Assembly: GCF_022321485.1 (NCBI RefSeq)
Contig: NZ_JAKOGG010000016.1
Coordinates: forward strand, 30,175 to 94,174
DNA from: Shewanella electrica
GTDB lineage: Bacteria > Pseudomonadota > Gammaproteobacteria > Enterobacterales > Shewanellaceae
Reading direction: 5' to 3'
Length of the DNA: 64,000 nucleotides
Shown: positions 50,934-60,162 of the stretch, piece after piece
Layout of the letters: each line of letters opens with the position of its first letter
Numbering within the stretch: position 1 is the stretch's first letter
Translations under genes and position numbers: made by a program
The notes under the pieces: generated by a model
Told to the model about the DNA's origin: nothing
Seen by the model: only the letters and a program-made list of their open reading frames with translations
The model's database searches: none

Positions 50934-52364
50934 TCAGCACCAGCGCAATGCTGGTAGCGCGGTTAAATCTAAGGTGTCGGCGTGAGTGGCGATCACCGCC
51001 CGCGTCGTCGGCGATTGCTCTGCCAGCTTCGCCAGTAACACTTGCTGTGCCGTCGGTTCACCATGTACCAACACTAACGGCGGTGCGCCGTCAAAGTGCT
51101 GATACCAGCGGAGTAATTCTGCCTGATCCGCATGGGCTGACAAACCGCCCACCGTATGAATGCGTGCCCGCACTGGAATGCTTTGGCCTGAAATGGTTAG
51201 CTCCTCGGCGCCATCGACCAACAAACGCCCCGGCGTTCCCAGCGCCTGAAAGCCACAGATAATCACATCAGAATTTTCCCGCGCTAAATTATGTTGCAGA
51301 TGACAACGAATACGGCCGCCATTACACATGCCACTACCAGCAATGATGATCAGCCCGTGGCTGATCTCGTTGAGGCTGATGGATTCAGCGGTATCGCGAA
51401 TAAAACGTGCGTGCGACAGCAACGGATGCTCGCCGGGATGTAACTGAGTTAACCGCTGAAAATCTGCATCCATCAACGGGTAATTACGCACATAAATACG
51501 CGTCGCCTCAATCGCCATCGGGCTGTCGAGCACAATCGTCCAGCCCGCCAGTTGCCACTGTTTGGCATAGAGATGAAACAGATACAGCAACTCCTGCGCG
51601 CGGCCGACTGAAAACGCGGGGATCAAAATATTGCCGCGACTGGACTGAATCGTTTCAGCAAAGAGGGTTTTAAGCTCCGCTAAGGTATCGTCCCAACTGC
51701 GGTGCAATCGCTCACCGTAAGTGCTTTCCATCAACACCAAATTGGCGCTATCGATCATAGTGGGATCGCGCAAAATCGGCATCCCCGCACGGCCGAGGTC
51801 GCCACTAAACACTAACTTTTTCTGCTGCTCACCATCATTGAGAAACAACTCCACCAGCGCCGAGCCAAGAATATGCCCCGCATCATGCAACATGATGTCC
51901 ACGCCGGGCATCACCGGCACCAGTTGATCATATTCCAACGGAATAAAGTGGCTCAGCACCTGCTCGACATCGGCTTCGGTAAATAGCGGTTCCAGCGGCG
52001 GCAGTTGCTGTTTATCACGCCGCTTATTCACTCGCTCGGTATCGCGTTGTTGCAACATGGCGGCATCGCGCAACAGTATCTCACACAGTTCGGCAGTGGC
52101 TTGATGAGTGTAAATCGGCCCGTCGAAACCTTGTTGCACCAATGCTGGTAAACGGCCGGAGTGATCAATATGCGCATGGCTGAGTACCACGCAAAAAATC
52201 TCACTCGGCTCAAACTCAAAGGGAGCACGATTACGGGCAATATCGGTTTTGCCGCCTTGGATTAAGCCGCAATCCAGCAGTAGTTGCTGCTGATTAACGC
52301 TGAGTAGGTGACATGAGCCCGTCACCTCTTCGGTGGCACCAAGAAACTGCAATGTCATCGCCAT
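50934..52364 (-). CDS. Beta-CASP metallo-beta-lactamase RNA nuclease-like protein
   Basis: A 476-residue MBL-fold protein. Zinc motif 'VVLSHAHIDHSGRLPALVQQ' (HxHxDH), 'DAGHILGSALVEL' and 'VFSGDLGRAGMPILRDP', a beta-CASP insertion and the C-terminal RMMBL block ('GGLSAHADQAELLRWYQ' and 'LVHGEPTAQ'). This domain set belongs to CPSF73-like RNA endo/exonucleases; a specific bacterial role is unproved. GGAGG lies 7 bases before ATG 52364. Confidence 0.9.
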   Translation of the reverse strand: MAMTLQFLGATEEVTGSCHLLSVNQQQLLLDCGLIQGGKTDIARNRAPFEFEPSEIFCVVLSHAHIDHSGRLPALVQQGFDGPIYTHQATAELCEILLRDAAMLQQRDTERVNKRRDKQQLPPLEPLFTEADVEQVLSHFIPLEYDQLVPVMPGVDIMLHDAGHILGSALVELFLNDGEQQKKLVFSGDLGRAGMPILRDPTMIDSANLVLMESTYGERLHRSWDDTLAELKTLFAETIQSSRGNILIPAFSVGRAQELLYLFHLYAKQWQLAGWTIVLDSPMAIEATRIYVRNYPLMDADFQRLTQLHPGEHPLLSHARFIRDTAESISLNEISHGLIIIAGSGMCNGGRIRCHLQHNLARENSDVIICGFQALGTPGRLLVDGAEELTISGQSIPVRARIHTVGGLSAHADQAELLRWYQHFDGAPPLVLVHGEPTAQQVLLAKLAEQSPTTRAVIATHADTLDLTALPALRWC

Positions 52365-52529
52365 AAAAGCACCTCCACCACAACGCGCTGAGTGTTATCG
52401 CCACATTGTTCGTATACGGTTACTTTAAGGGTAATGGGGAAATGACCAAGTTGCTTGGCTAATAAGGAAAAATCCTGCGGCTCAGTGCCAACGCACCTTG
52501 CCGCAAGCGATCTATAGCGCCCAAATACG

Positions 52530-53765
52530 CTAATGCTGAGTGCGATTGTTGGCAGGCAAGGCGAACGAAATCAGCCAAGTAAACAGCAGCAATAGCGAAC
52601 TCGCCCACAAGCAGGCGGTTAAACCGGCTTGTTGAAACAGCCAACCGGAGCACACAGTACCGAGCAAACGCCCCGCCGCATTAGCCATGTAGTAGAACCC
52701 GACATCCAGCGACACACCATCGTCACTGGCGTAATGCACAATCAGAAAACTGTGCAGCGAGGAGTTCACCGCAAACAACACGCCGAAGAGTAATAAGCCG
52801 CCAATCAATGTCCACTGCGGCGGCCAACCCGCGGCTAACCCTAGCGCAATTGCCGCAGGCACCAACGCCAGCAACATCACCCAAAAGATCGCCGCGCTAC
52901 GCCCCGGCACTTGGGTTGGCACTTTACGCGCCCCGGTAATCTTGGGAGCCAAAGTTTGCACCATGCCATAAGCGATGATCCAACTGGCAAGAAAGCCGCC
53001 CACCGCCCAATGATCCCAACCAAATTGGTCGGCCAAATACACCGGCAGCGCCACCACAAACCACACATCGCGTGCAGCAAACAAACATAAGCGGGCGGCG
53101 GAGAGAATATTGACCGTACGGCTTTTAGAGAAGATATCGCCAAACTTAGGTTTGTTTTTCGCTTTCCCCAGTTCACTTTTCAGCATCAGCAGCGAGCCGC
53201 ACCACACCAGTAGCAACATCAACGCCAGTGCCAATACTGCGCCTTTGAAGCCGAGCAACGTCAGTAACGCGCCACCGAGGAAAAAGCCAATGCCTTTGAG
53301 CGCATTCTTCGAGCCGGTCAGCAAGGCGATATAACGGAACAAGGTGCTATCTTGGTTTTGCCCCTGCTGCGCTTTGGGCAGTAAGGTCTTCACCGCACTT
53401 TTGGCGCTCATCTTATTCAGATCTTTAGCGATCCCCGACAACGCCTGCACCGCCATCACCCACGCGACGCTCAGCCAACTGGTGGGCACCAACAACATCG
53501 CCAGCGCGACCACTTGCATACCGAGGCCAATATTCATGGTGCGGTTCAAGCCAATGCGCGCACCGAGCCAGCCACCCACCAGGTTAGTGACCACGCCAAA
53601 AAATTCATAGAACAGAAACAGCATGGCAATTGCCAGTGGGCCGTATCCCAAGTCATTGAAATACAGCACCACCAGCATGCGTAGCGCGCCATCGGTCAGC
53701 GTAAACGCCCAGTAATTACCGGTGATCAGCAGATATTGCTGCACCGCGGTTGACCATCGGCTCAT
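52530..53765 (-). CDS. arsJ: ArsJ, organoarsenical efflux MFS transporter
   Basis: A 411-residue MFS permease with about twelve helices. '[20 protein letters not shown]', '[20 protein letters not shown]' and '[19 protein letters not shown]' match ArsJ. It exports 1-arseno-3-phosphoglycerate, which then breaks down to arsenate outside. It overlaps the upstream GAPDH gene by 4 bases, the standard arsJ context. The gene is last in the operon. Confidence 0.92.
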   Translation of the reverse strand: MSRWSTAVQQYLLITGNYWAFTLTDGALRMLVVLYFNDLGYGPLAIAMLFLFYEFFGVVTNLVGGWLGARIGLNRTMNIGLGMQVVALAMLLVPTSWLSVAWVMAVQALSGIAKDLNKMSAKSAVKTLLPKAQQGQNQDSTLFRYIALLTGSKNALKGIGFFLGGALLTLLGFKGAVLALALMLLLVWCGSLLMLKSELGKAKNKPKFGDIFSKSRTVNILSAARLCLFAARDVWFVVALPVYLADQFGWDHWAVGGFLASWIIAYGMVQTLAPKITGARKVPTQVPGRSAAIFWVMLLALVPAAIALGLAAGWPPQWTLIGGLLLFGVLFAVNSSLHSFLIVHYASDDGVSLDVGFYYMANAAGRLLGTVCSGWLFQQAGLTACLWASSLLLLFTWLISFALPANNRTQH

Positions 53766-54781
53766 GCAGCGTTACCAGCATCCACACGCGCTAACATGCG
53801 CACTAACTCGGCGGTACGATTGGCGTAGCCCCATTCGTTGTCATACCAGCAATACAACTTCAACTGGGTACCGTTAACCACCATGGTCGATAACGCATCA
53901 ATGATGCTCGAGCGTGGGTCAGTTTTATAATCCACTGACACCAACGGCCGCTCTTCGTAGCCGAGAATGCCGGCAAGCTCACCAGCGGCGGCTTGCTGCA
54001 ACGCCGCGTTAACTTCCGCTTCGGTCACGCTGCGATTTAACTCAAACACACAGTCGGTCAACGAGGCATTGGCCAGCGGAATGCGTACCGCGTGGCCGTT
54101 CAATTTGCCCTTCAACTCCGGGAAGATATGGGTAATAGCCGTGGCACTGCCGGTGGTGGTTGGGATCAAGCTTTGACCGCAAGCGCGAGCACGACGCAGA
54201 TCTTTATGCGGCGCATCCAAAATGGTTTGGGTGTTGGTGATGTCGTGAATGGTGGTCATCGAACCATGCTTGATGCCAAACTGCTCATGGATCACCTTAA
54301 CCACCGGTGCCAAGCAGTTAGTGGTGCAAGAGGCGGCGGTGACAATGCGATGCTCGCTGGCATCATACTGCTGATGATTAACGCCCATGACGATGTTGAG
54401 CACGCCGTCTTCTTTCACTGGCGCGGTGACCACCACCCGCTGCACGCCTTGCTCCAAATACTGTTGCAACAGCGCTTTTTGACGCATCTTGCCAGAGGCT
54501 TCAATGACGATATCGCAGCCCGACCAATCGGTGTCACTGATCGCTTTGTTGGCAGTCACTTTGATGCTGTGGTTATCAACGGTCAGTGAATCAGCACTGC
54601 CACTGATCGCGCGCGGCCACCGGCCATGCACCGAATCAAACTCCAGCAGATGTGCTAGTGCCACGCCATCGCCCGCCGGATCGTTGATCTGCACAAACTC
54701 CAATTCAGGCCAGTCCCACGCCGCACGCAATGCCAAACGTCCCATGCGCCCAAAACCGTTGATACCTACTTTTATTGCCAT
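53762..54781 (-). CDS. ArsJ-associated glyceraldehyde-3-phosphate dehydrogenase
   Basis: A 339-residue GAPDH: NAD site '[20 protein letters not shown]', catalytic '[12 protein letters not shown]', '[20 protein letters not shown]' and '[11 protein letters not shown]'. In this operon it uses arsenate in place of phosphate to make 1-arseno-3-phosphoglycerate for ArsJ. ATG 54781 gives the family N-terminus '[11 protein letters not shown]'; an upstream ATG lacks a ribosome site. It lies between arsR and arsJ. Confidence 0.92.
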   Translation of the reverse strand: MAIKVGINGFGRMGRLALRAAWDWPELEFVQINDPAGDGVALAHLLEFDSVHGRWPRAISGSADSLTVDNHSIKVTANKAISDTDWSGCDIVIEASGKMRQKALLQQYLEQGVQRVVVTAPVKEDGVLNIVMGVNHQQYDASEHRIVTAASCTTNCLAPVVKVIHEQFGIKHGSMTTIHDITNTQTILDAPHKDLRRARACGQSLIPTTTGSATAITHIFPELKGKLNGHAVRIPLANASLTDCVFELNRSVTEAEVNAALQQAAAGELAGILGYEERPLVSVDYKTDPRSSIIDALSTMVVNGTQLKLYCWYDNEWGYANRTAELVRMLARVDAGNAA

Positions 54782-54835
54782 GTTTTGCACCTGCTCAGCA
54801 AAAGGTTGCCGCTCTATCATGATTCAAATTGTTGT

Positions 54836-55201
54836 TCACCGTTCTACCGACCTTGTTGCCACGCAGCACCGCGCTGGCCGCGAGGTCATCTGTTGCAGTC
54901 TTTGCAGCGGCTCAGTCAGCAGTTGCTGATTGCCCGCTAACGCCGCCTGCATAATCTGCTCGCACCACGGCGGCAACTGTTCATCAAAGCGATAAAACAC
55001 CCACTGACCGCGGCGCCTGTCCTGCAAAATGCCCAGCTTGCGCAAATTCGCCAAATGGCGCGACACTTTCGGCTGGCTCAACGCCAACGCCTCTGTCAGC
55101 TCACACACGCACAACTCGCCAGCGTGTTGGATCAACAACAGACTCAGCAACCGCGTTTCATCGGCTAATGACTTAAAAAAATCCAGAGGTTGCACATTCA
55201 T
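54836..55201 (-). CDS. arsR: ArsR-family arsenic-responsive repressor
   Basis: A 121-residue winged-helix repressor. The arsenic site 'GELCVCELTEAL' (C31, C33) overlaps the recognition region 'LSQPKVSRHLANLRKLGIL'. A further Cys pair near the C-terminus (C112, C113) may add a ligand. It should repress the arsR-gapdh-arsJ operon until As(III) binds. It is the first gene; a palindromic AT-rich stretch lies upstream at 55265-55286. Confidence 0.93.
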   Translation of the reverse strand: MNVQPLDFFKSLADETRLLSLLLIQHAGELCVCELTEALALSQPKVSRHLANLRKLGILQDRRRGQWVFYRFDEQLPPWCEQIMQAALAGNQQLLTEPLQRLQQMTSRPARCCVATRSVER

Positions 55202-55264
55202 CTCCTGCTAGCCCAACGCAAAGGCATAAATCGGTTCGCTAGGCTGCTAAATATACGGCTGAAC

Positions 55265-55286
55265 ATATATACGATGCACCATATAT
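55265..55286. promoter_or_regulatory. Possible ArsR operator
   Basis: ATATAT-N10-ATATAT about 64 bp before arsR, in the only AT-rich stretch near its start. It could be the operator or promoter; the call is based on position only. Confidence 0.3.
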
Positions 55287-55348
55287 AGCAGTGATAGATG
55301 TCAGTTTTGTGAAGCGAGTTTTACCGCGAACAGTCAGCGTAAAATCGC

Positions 55349-55395
55349 CGCTACAATTAGTTAGCGTTCAAAACTAATTTTGAAGATTTTAGCGG
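55349..55395. repeat. Nested inverted repeat in arsR-putP gap
   Basis: CCGCTA (55349) pairs with TAGCGG (55390) and AATTAGTT pairs with AACTAATT inside. An overlapping palindrome TTCAAAA-CTAA-TTTTGAA (55367-55384) competes with it. Role unknown. It is part of the 482-bp gap 55202-55683, which holds no gene that I can see. Confidence 0.4.
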
Positions 55396-55584
55396 TTTTT
55401 TGAGCAACAGCTTCGGCTATTCATGCGCTAATAAACTGCATATTCACTGAACAATGACGAGATTAACCAGCTATAAATAACAACATAAACCACTGTTTAA
55501 TATCAACATTAACTACAACCAATCAAGTATAGGATTAAATCAGCGTTGATATATCATTTTAGATAATGAATAATATTGCCTCAC

Positions 55585-55639
55585 CAAAATCATTCGAACA
55601 CTAATTAATTTGTGTGTAATTAGCCTTCAAATGATTTTG
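55585..55639 (+). promoter_or_regulatory. Large two-stage hairpin in the putP leader
   Basis: CAAAATCATTCGAA pairs with TTCAAATGATTTTG (13 of 14, one mismatch). Inside it CTAATTA pairs with TAATTAG around a 9-base loop, for a 55-base structure. It ends 44 bases before the small ORF that precedes putP. It could be an operator, cruciform or leader-RNA structure. Confidence 0.45.
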
Positions 55640-55683
55640 TTCTTAAGCCATCTAACTGACGACTTAAAACAGGAGAATCAGTG

Positions 55684-55860
55684 ATGAATGCCAACAACAG
55701 TCAGGAGTCTGACAGTCATTCAACTCACCCACGCCACCACCGCAACATCCAAGAAAGCCTGACGTACCTTTTGCAACTCGGTTGCTTTTGGTTAGTGCTG
55801 GGAAGCTACGTTTTTCCGTTCTGCAAACAGAAACTAAATCGAGCTTTTAATCCTCAATAA
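55684..55860 (+). CDS. Small membrane protein upstream of putP
   Basis: A 58-residue ORF after CAGGAGAATCAGTG. The product has a His/Ser-rich polar N-terminus ('SHSTHPRHHRNIQ') and one membrane helix ('LTYLLQLGCFWLVLGSYVFP'), then a short basic tail. GTG 55681 is an equally good start. It ends 15 bp before putP, so the two are probably co-translated. Small subunits accompany some solute:sodium symporters; whether this is one is unknown. Confidence 0.6.
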   Translation: MNANNSQESDSHSTHPRHHRNIQESLTYLLQLGCFWLVLGSYVFPFCKQKLNRAFNPQ

Positions 55861-55875
55861 CAGGCAAACAACAAC

Positions 55876-57369
55876 ATGGATTATTCAACCTATATTGCTT
55901 TGGCCATCTACTTTTTGGTCATGTTAGCGATCGGCCTTTTTGCCTATCGCAACTCTACTGACGACATCTCTGGTTATATTTTGGGTGGACGTAATGTCAG
56001 CCCGCAGGTCACCGCGTTATCTGCTGGTGCCTCAGATATGAGCGGCTGGATGTTGATGGGCTTACCCGGCGCAATGTTTGTGCAAGGCTACGCCACCATC
56101 TGGATCGCCATCGGTTTGGTGATCGGCGCGTTATTCAACTACTTACTGGTCGCGCCACGTTTACGGATCTACACCGTAGAAGCCGATGATGCGTTAACCC
56201 TGCCGGATTTTTTCAGTAAACGTTTTGGGCTGGAAAACGGCGCCGTGCGCATGATCTCCGCCGCGGTGATTATTCTGTTCTTCACCCTGTACACCTCTGC
56301 TGGTTTAGTGTCGGGCGGCAAGCTGTTTGAAAGCGCCTTTGGGCTGGATTACCAGCTCGGCCTGCTAGTCACAGTCGGCGTGGTCGTGGCCTACACGCTG
56401 CTAGGCGGCTTTTTAGCCGTGAGCATGACCGACTTCGTGCAGGGCTGCATCATGTTTGTGGCGCTGATCTTGGTGCCCTATGTGGCTTACACCCAGTTTG
56501 ATGGCTCGGCAGATCTGCTGGCAAATGCACGCAGTACTATCGATTCTATTTCCGAGATGGGAGACATCGGTATTGTCGCCATTATCTCAAGCCTCGCTTG
56601 GGGTTTAGGCTATTTTGGTCAGCCGCACATCATCGTGCGCTTTATGGCTATCCGCTCGGTGAAAGATATTAAAATTGCCCGCCACATCGGCATGAGCTGG
56701 ATGATCGTCACCATCATCGGCGCGTTAGCCACCGGTTTGGTCGGCGTCGCTTATGTCCACAAATTTGGTTTAACGCTCAAAGACCCTGAAACCATCTTTA
56801 TTGTGTTCTCACAAATTCTGTTCCACCCATTGGTCACTGGCTTCTTGTTGGCTGCGATCTTGGCAGCGGTGATGAGCACCATCTCCAGCCAGCTGTTGGT
56901 GTCTTCAAGTTCGCTGACTGAAGACGTGTACCGCGCGCTGTTCAACAAAAATATCTCTGACAAGCAGGTGGTGAAAATTGGCCGTATCGGCGTGTTCGCC
57001 GTGGCGGCGGTAGCGACAGTGATTGCCCTTGATCGCTCCAACAGTATTTTGGATCAGGTCAGTAAAGCGTGGGCCGGTTTTGGCGCGGCGTTTGGTCCAC
57101 TGGTGCTGTTATCACTGTTCTGGCACAAGATGAACCACAGCTCAGCCATTGCAGGGATTGTCTCTGGTGCCGTCACGGTACTGCTGTGGATCTATCTGCC
57201 AGTGCTGCCTAACGGCGAAACCTTGTCGAGTGTGGTGTACGAGATGATCCCCGGCTTTATTGTCAGCACCATCGCTATCGTGCTGGTGAGTCACTTTGGC
57301 CGCGATCCCTCGCACGAAGTACAGCAAACGTTCCATGACACTCGCGAAAAACTGGAACAGGTACGCTAA
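55876..57369 (+). CDS. putP: Sodium/proline symporter
   Basis: A 497-residue SSS-family transporter with about thirteen helices. 'GGRNVSPQVTALSAGASDMS', 'GWMLMGLPGAMFVQGYATIW' and 'AVMSTISSQLLVSSSSLTED' are PutP signatures, including the Na+-site Ser pair of helix 9. It is followed by proB and proA, so proline uptake and synthesis sit in one cluster, which suggests osmoadaptation. Confidence 0.95.
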   Translation: MDYSTYIALAIYFLVMLAIGLFAYRNSTDDISGYILGGRNVSPQVTALSAGASDMSGWMLMGLPGAMFVQGYATIWIAIGLVIGALFNYLLVAPRLRIYTVEADDALTLPDFFSKRFGLENGAVRMISAAVIILFFTLYTSAGLVSGGKLFESAFGLDYQLGLLVTVGVVVAYTLLGGFLAVSMTDFVQGCIMFVALILVPYVAYTQFDGSADLLANARSTIDSISEMGDIGIVAIISSLAWGLGYFGQPHIIVRFMAIRSVKDIKIARHIGMSWMIVTIIGALATGLVGVAYVHKFGLTLKDPETIFIVFSQILFHPLVTGFLLAAILAAVMSTISSQLLVSSSSLTEDVYRALFNKNISDKQVVKIGRIGVFAVAAVATVIALDRSNSILDQVSKAWAGFGAAFGPLVLLSLFWHKMNHSSAIAGIVSGAVTVLLWIYLPVLPNGETLSSVVYEMIPGFIVSTIAIVLVSHFGRDPSHEVQQTFHDTREKLEQVR

Positions 57370-57380
57370 TAACATCCATT

Positions 57381-57399
57381 CGGGGCGGCATCGTCGCCC
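57381..57399 (+). terminator. Hairpin between putP and proB
   Basis: GGGGCG-GCATCGT-CGCCCC, 6-bp GC stem, no T-run. It may be a weak terminator or RNA-processing site. Confidence 0.5.
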
Positions 57400-57440
57400 C
57401 AGTTTCACATTCACTCTGAACTAAGCTCAAAAAGGACGCT

Positions 57441-58589
57441 ATGAACACGCAAGCTAGACAACGTATTGTGCTGAAGGTTGGTAGTGCGCTGATCGCACCT
57501 GATCGTCAGGGCTGCAGTTCTCGTTATCTTCTCTCTATTGCCCAATTTATTGTGCGCTGCCGCACCAAAGGCATTCAGGTTATTTTGGTTTCTTCCGGCT
57601 CGATTGCCGCTGGCGCGCACCGTTTTCCACTGCAATCTAAAGATGACCCCACCGATCCTAAAACGCAGCTGGCGCTGAAAAAAGCCATGGCCGCTGCGGG
57701 ACAAACCGAAATGATGGCAACATGGGACAAGTTTTTTGATTTCCCTACTGCTCAGGTGCTGCTGACCCACGCCGATCTGCGCGATCGTGAACGTTACCTC
57801 AGCATTCGTGACACCTTATCGACCCTGTTGGATCACGACATTCTGCCGATTGTGAACGAAAACGACACCGTCACCACCGACAAACTTAAAGTGGGTGACA
57901 ACGACAACTTATCGGCCATGGTTGCTGCCGCCGCGGATGCCCGCAGCTTAGTGATCTGCTCCGATATTGATGGTCTGTTTGATAGCAATCCGCATCTCAA
58001 TACCGATGCCAAGCTGATTGAGGAAGTACCAAGCATCGATGCCAGCATTTATGCCATGGCCGGTGGTAGCCACAGTGACGTGGGCACCGGTGGCATGACC
58101 ACCAAGATCCAAGCAGCAGAGAAAGCGGTATCACACGGTATCGACACCTATATTGTTAATGGCTTTAAAGAGCAAAGCTTTAACGATTTGCTATCTGGTA
58201 AAAACCCGGGCACGCTGTTCCGAGGCTCCGATAGTCCGATGTTAGAACGGCTGCATTGGTTTACCCACACCGTGCGCGCCGAGGGTGAAGTCATCGTGGC
58301 GCCAGAAGATGAAGTACACAGCGCCGAAGATTGCGTCAATCTGTCTAGCAGTGAAGTGTTAGATGTGAAAGGTACCTTCGCCGAAGGTGACACCATTGTA
58401 TTGTGCAGTGACGACGGCACGCGGCTAGCGAAAGCGCGCAGTAACTACAGCAGCCGCCTACTAAAATTTATCGCAAAGCAGGACGACTCTAAACTGGTGG
58501 ATAGCTTCACCCACAATCGCGGTCTGATCGCCGCACAAGATATTGCCCTGCTTTCCCCCGAAGCGAACCAGCTGGAGGATAAATCATGA
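57441..58589 (+). CDS. proB: Glutamate 5-kinase
   Basis: A 382-residue enzyme phosphorylating glutamate, the first step of proline synthesis and the feedback-inhibited one. The N-terminal kinase domain has 'VLKVGSALIAPDRQGCSSRY', 'LVSSGSIAAGAHRF', 'NENDTVTTDKLKVGDNDNLS' and 'GTGGMTTKIQAAEKAVSHGI'. The C-terminal PUA domain spans about 285-370. It overlaps proA by 4 bases. Confidence 0.96.
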   Translation: MNTQARQRIVLKVGSALIAPDRQGCSSRYLLSIAQFIVRCRTKGIQVILVSSGSIAAGAHRFPLQSKDDPTDPKTQLALKKAMAAAGQTEMMATWDKFFDFPTAQVLLTHADLRDRERYLSIRDTLSTLLDHDILPIVNENDTVTTDKLKVGDNDNLSAMVAAAADARSLVICSDIDGLFDSNPHLNTDAKLIEEVPSIDASIYAMAGGSHSDVGTGGMTTKIQAAEKAVSHGIDTYIVNGFKEQSFNDLLSGKNPGTLFRGSDSPMLERLHWFTHTVRAEGEVIVAPEDEVHSAEDCVNLSSSEVLDVKGTFAEGDTIVLCSDDGTRLAKARSNYSSRLLKFIAKQDDSKLVDSFTHNRGLIAAQDIALLSPEANQLEDKS

Positions 58590-59833
58590 GCTTAATTACA
58601 GAATTAGCCAGTCAAGCCCACAGCGCAGCCCGCACATTGGCCGTGCTGGACACCGAACGTAAAAACCAAGTGCTGCTCGCCATGAGCGCAGCCTTGCGGG
58701 CCAACGTCGACAGCATTCTAACGGCCAACGAGCAAGATCTTAACCACGCCCGCGCCGCCGGTCTGAGCGATGCAATGATCGACCGCCTGACGTTGACGCC
58801 TGAGCGCGTCGAAGCGATGGCACAAGGCATTGATACCATCGTGAAACTGGACGACCCCGTTGGCAAACGCCGCGAATTATGCGTGCGTCCTAACGGCATC
58901 AGAGTGAGTAAACTCAGCGTGCCGCTGGGCGTGGTATGTATGATTTACGAAGCTCGCCCAAACGTGACCGCAGACGCAGGCGCGTTGTGTTTTAAATCCG
59001 GTAACGCGGTGATTCTACGTGGCGGTAAAGAAGCGCTCGCCAGCAGCCTCGCCATTGCCGACGTGCTGCAACAAGTGCTGCAGTTATTCAAATTACCAAA
59101 AGCGCTGATCACTGTGGTGCCCGATCCAGATCGCGCCTTGATGCTGGAGCTGTTGCAGCAGCGCGACTATATCGATCTGGTTATCCCTCGCGGTGGCGAA
59201 GGCCTGATTAACTTTGTCAGCGACAACAGCAAAATCCCAGTCATCCAGCACTTCAAAGGTGTGTGCCACCTGTATGTGGATAAAGCCGCCGATGTCGAAA
59301 AGGCGTTGAATCTGCTGCTGAACGGCAAGACCCAACGTACTGGCGTCTGTAATGCGCTGGAAGGTTTGTTAGTGCATAAAGATATTGCCGACACTTGGCT
59401 GCCGATTGCGGCGCAAGCGCTGGAAGATAGCGGTGTGCGCATCAATGCCGATCGCCGCAGCGCGGGCTACTTCAACGGCGCGAACATCCTAGAAGATCAG
59501 GAGTTCGGCCAAGAATATCTGCGCTTAGAGATCGCCGTGAAAATTGTCGACTCACTGGATGATGCCATGGAGCATATCGCCCAATTCGGCAGCCACCATA
59601 CCGAAGTGATCTGCAGCGAAGACATACAAGCCGCCGCACGTTTCCAACATGAAGTTGATGCATCGGTAGTGATGGCTAACGCTTCATCACGCTTCAGTGA
59701 CGGCGGCGAACTTGGCTTAGGTGCCGAGATTGGTATCGCCACCACTAAACTGCACGCTTACGGCCCAATGGGGCTCGAGTCGCTCACCACCGAGAAATAT
59801 TTGGTGGACGGCCACGGCCAAATCCGCGAGTAA
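58586..59833 (+). CDS. proA: Gamma-glutamyl phosphate reductase
   Basis: A 415-residue aldehyde-dehydrogenase-fold enzyme reducing glutamyl-5-phosphate to the semialdehyde. 'PLGVVCMIYEARPNVTADAG', 'LVIPRGGEGLINFVS', 'GKTQRTGVCNALEGLLVH' (catalytic Cys) and 'MANASSRFSDGGELGLGAEI' are intact. It is second in proBA, with its terminator hairpin at 59843. Confidence 0.97.
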   Translation: MSLITELASQAHSAARTLAVLDTERKNQVLLAMSAALRANVDSILTANEQDLNHARAAGLSDAMIDRLTLTPERVEAMAQGIDTIVKLDDPVGKRRELCVRPNGIRVSKLSVPLGVVCMIYEARPNVTADAGALCFKSGNAVILRGGKEALASSLAIADVLQQVLQLFKLPKALITVVPDPDRALMLELLQQRDYIDLVIPRGGEGLINFVSDNSKIPVIQHFKGVCHLYVDKAADVEKALNLLLNGKTQRTGVCNALEGLLVHKDIADTWLPIAAQALEDSGVRINADRRSAGYFNGANILEDQEFGQEYLRLEIAVKIVDSLDDAMEHIAQFGSHHTEVICSEDIQAAARFQHEVDASVVMANASSRFSDGGELGLGAEIGIATTKLHAYGPMGLESLTTEKYLVDGHGQIRE

Positions 59834-59842
59834 ACCTGTGCA

Positions 59843-59860
59843 GAGCCGCAACTGCGGCTC
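59843..59860 (+). terminator. Terminator of proBA
   Basis: GAGCCGC-AACT-GCGGCTC ten bases after the proA stop, followed by T-rich ATCTTGGTTGATTT. Confidence 0.75.
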
Positions 59861-59880
59861 ATCTTGGTTGATTTGCCCCT

Positions 59881-59921
59881 CGCTGCAGCAAACCGCTCCC
59901 CCGCAACCGTTTGCTGCAGCG
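59881..59921 (+). promoter_or_regulatory. PurR-type operator inside a perfect 13-bp hairpin
   Basis: GCAACCGTTTGC (59903-59914) matches the core of the PurR operator GCAAnCGnTTnC at every fixed position. It overlaps the right arm of a perfect inverted repeat, CGCTGCAGCAAAC (59881-59893) with GTTTGCTGCAGCG (59909-59921). It lies 249 bp before purC. TAGAAT at 59979 could be a -10. No gene is seen elsewhere in 59834-60162. Confidence 0.55.
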
Positions 59922-60162
59922 AACCCAGTGTTGTGATCCGCAGCCCACTCGCCGCATGGTAAATTACGCCAACTGCGGTAGAATATGCGCCATTCATCCC
60001 GTGAAAGGCCGCGAACCGTGACGCTGTTTGCCCTGCAATCTTGCTGTGCTGTTATCTCCTCAGCCGTCGCTGCTGCCTCACCTCTGCCTGCCCTGCACTC
60101 TTATAAATTCCATCATGCAGGCGGGTCACCTGTTAACCCTACAAACTCTAAGGAATACTCGC

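Noticed and set aside
60028-60162. N-terminal 45-residue extension of PurC
   Set aside because: The extension is low-complexity, lacks a ribosome site, and the family start with TAAGGA is at 60163.
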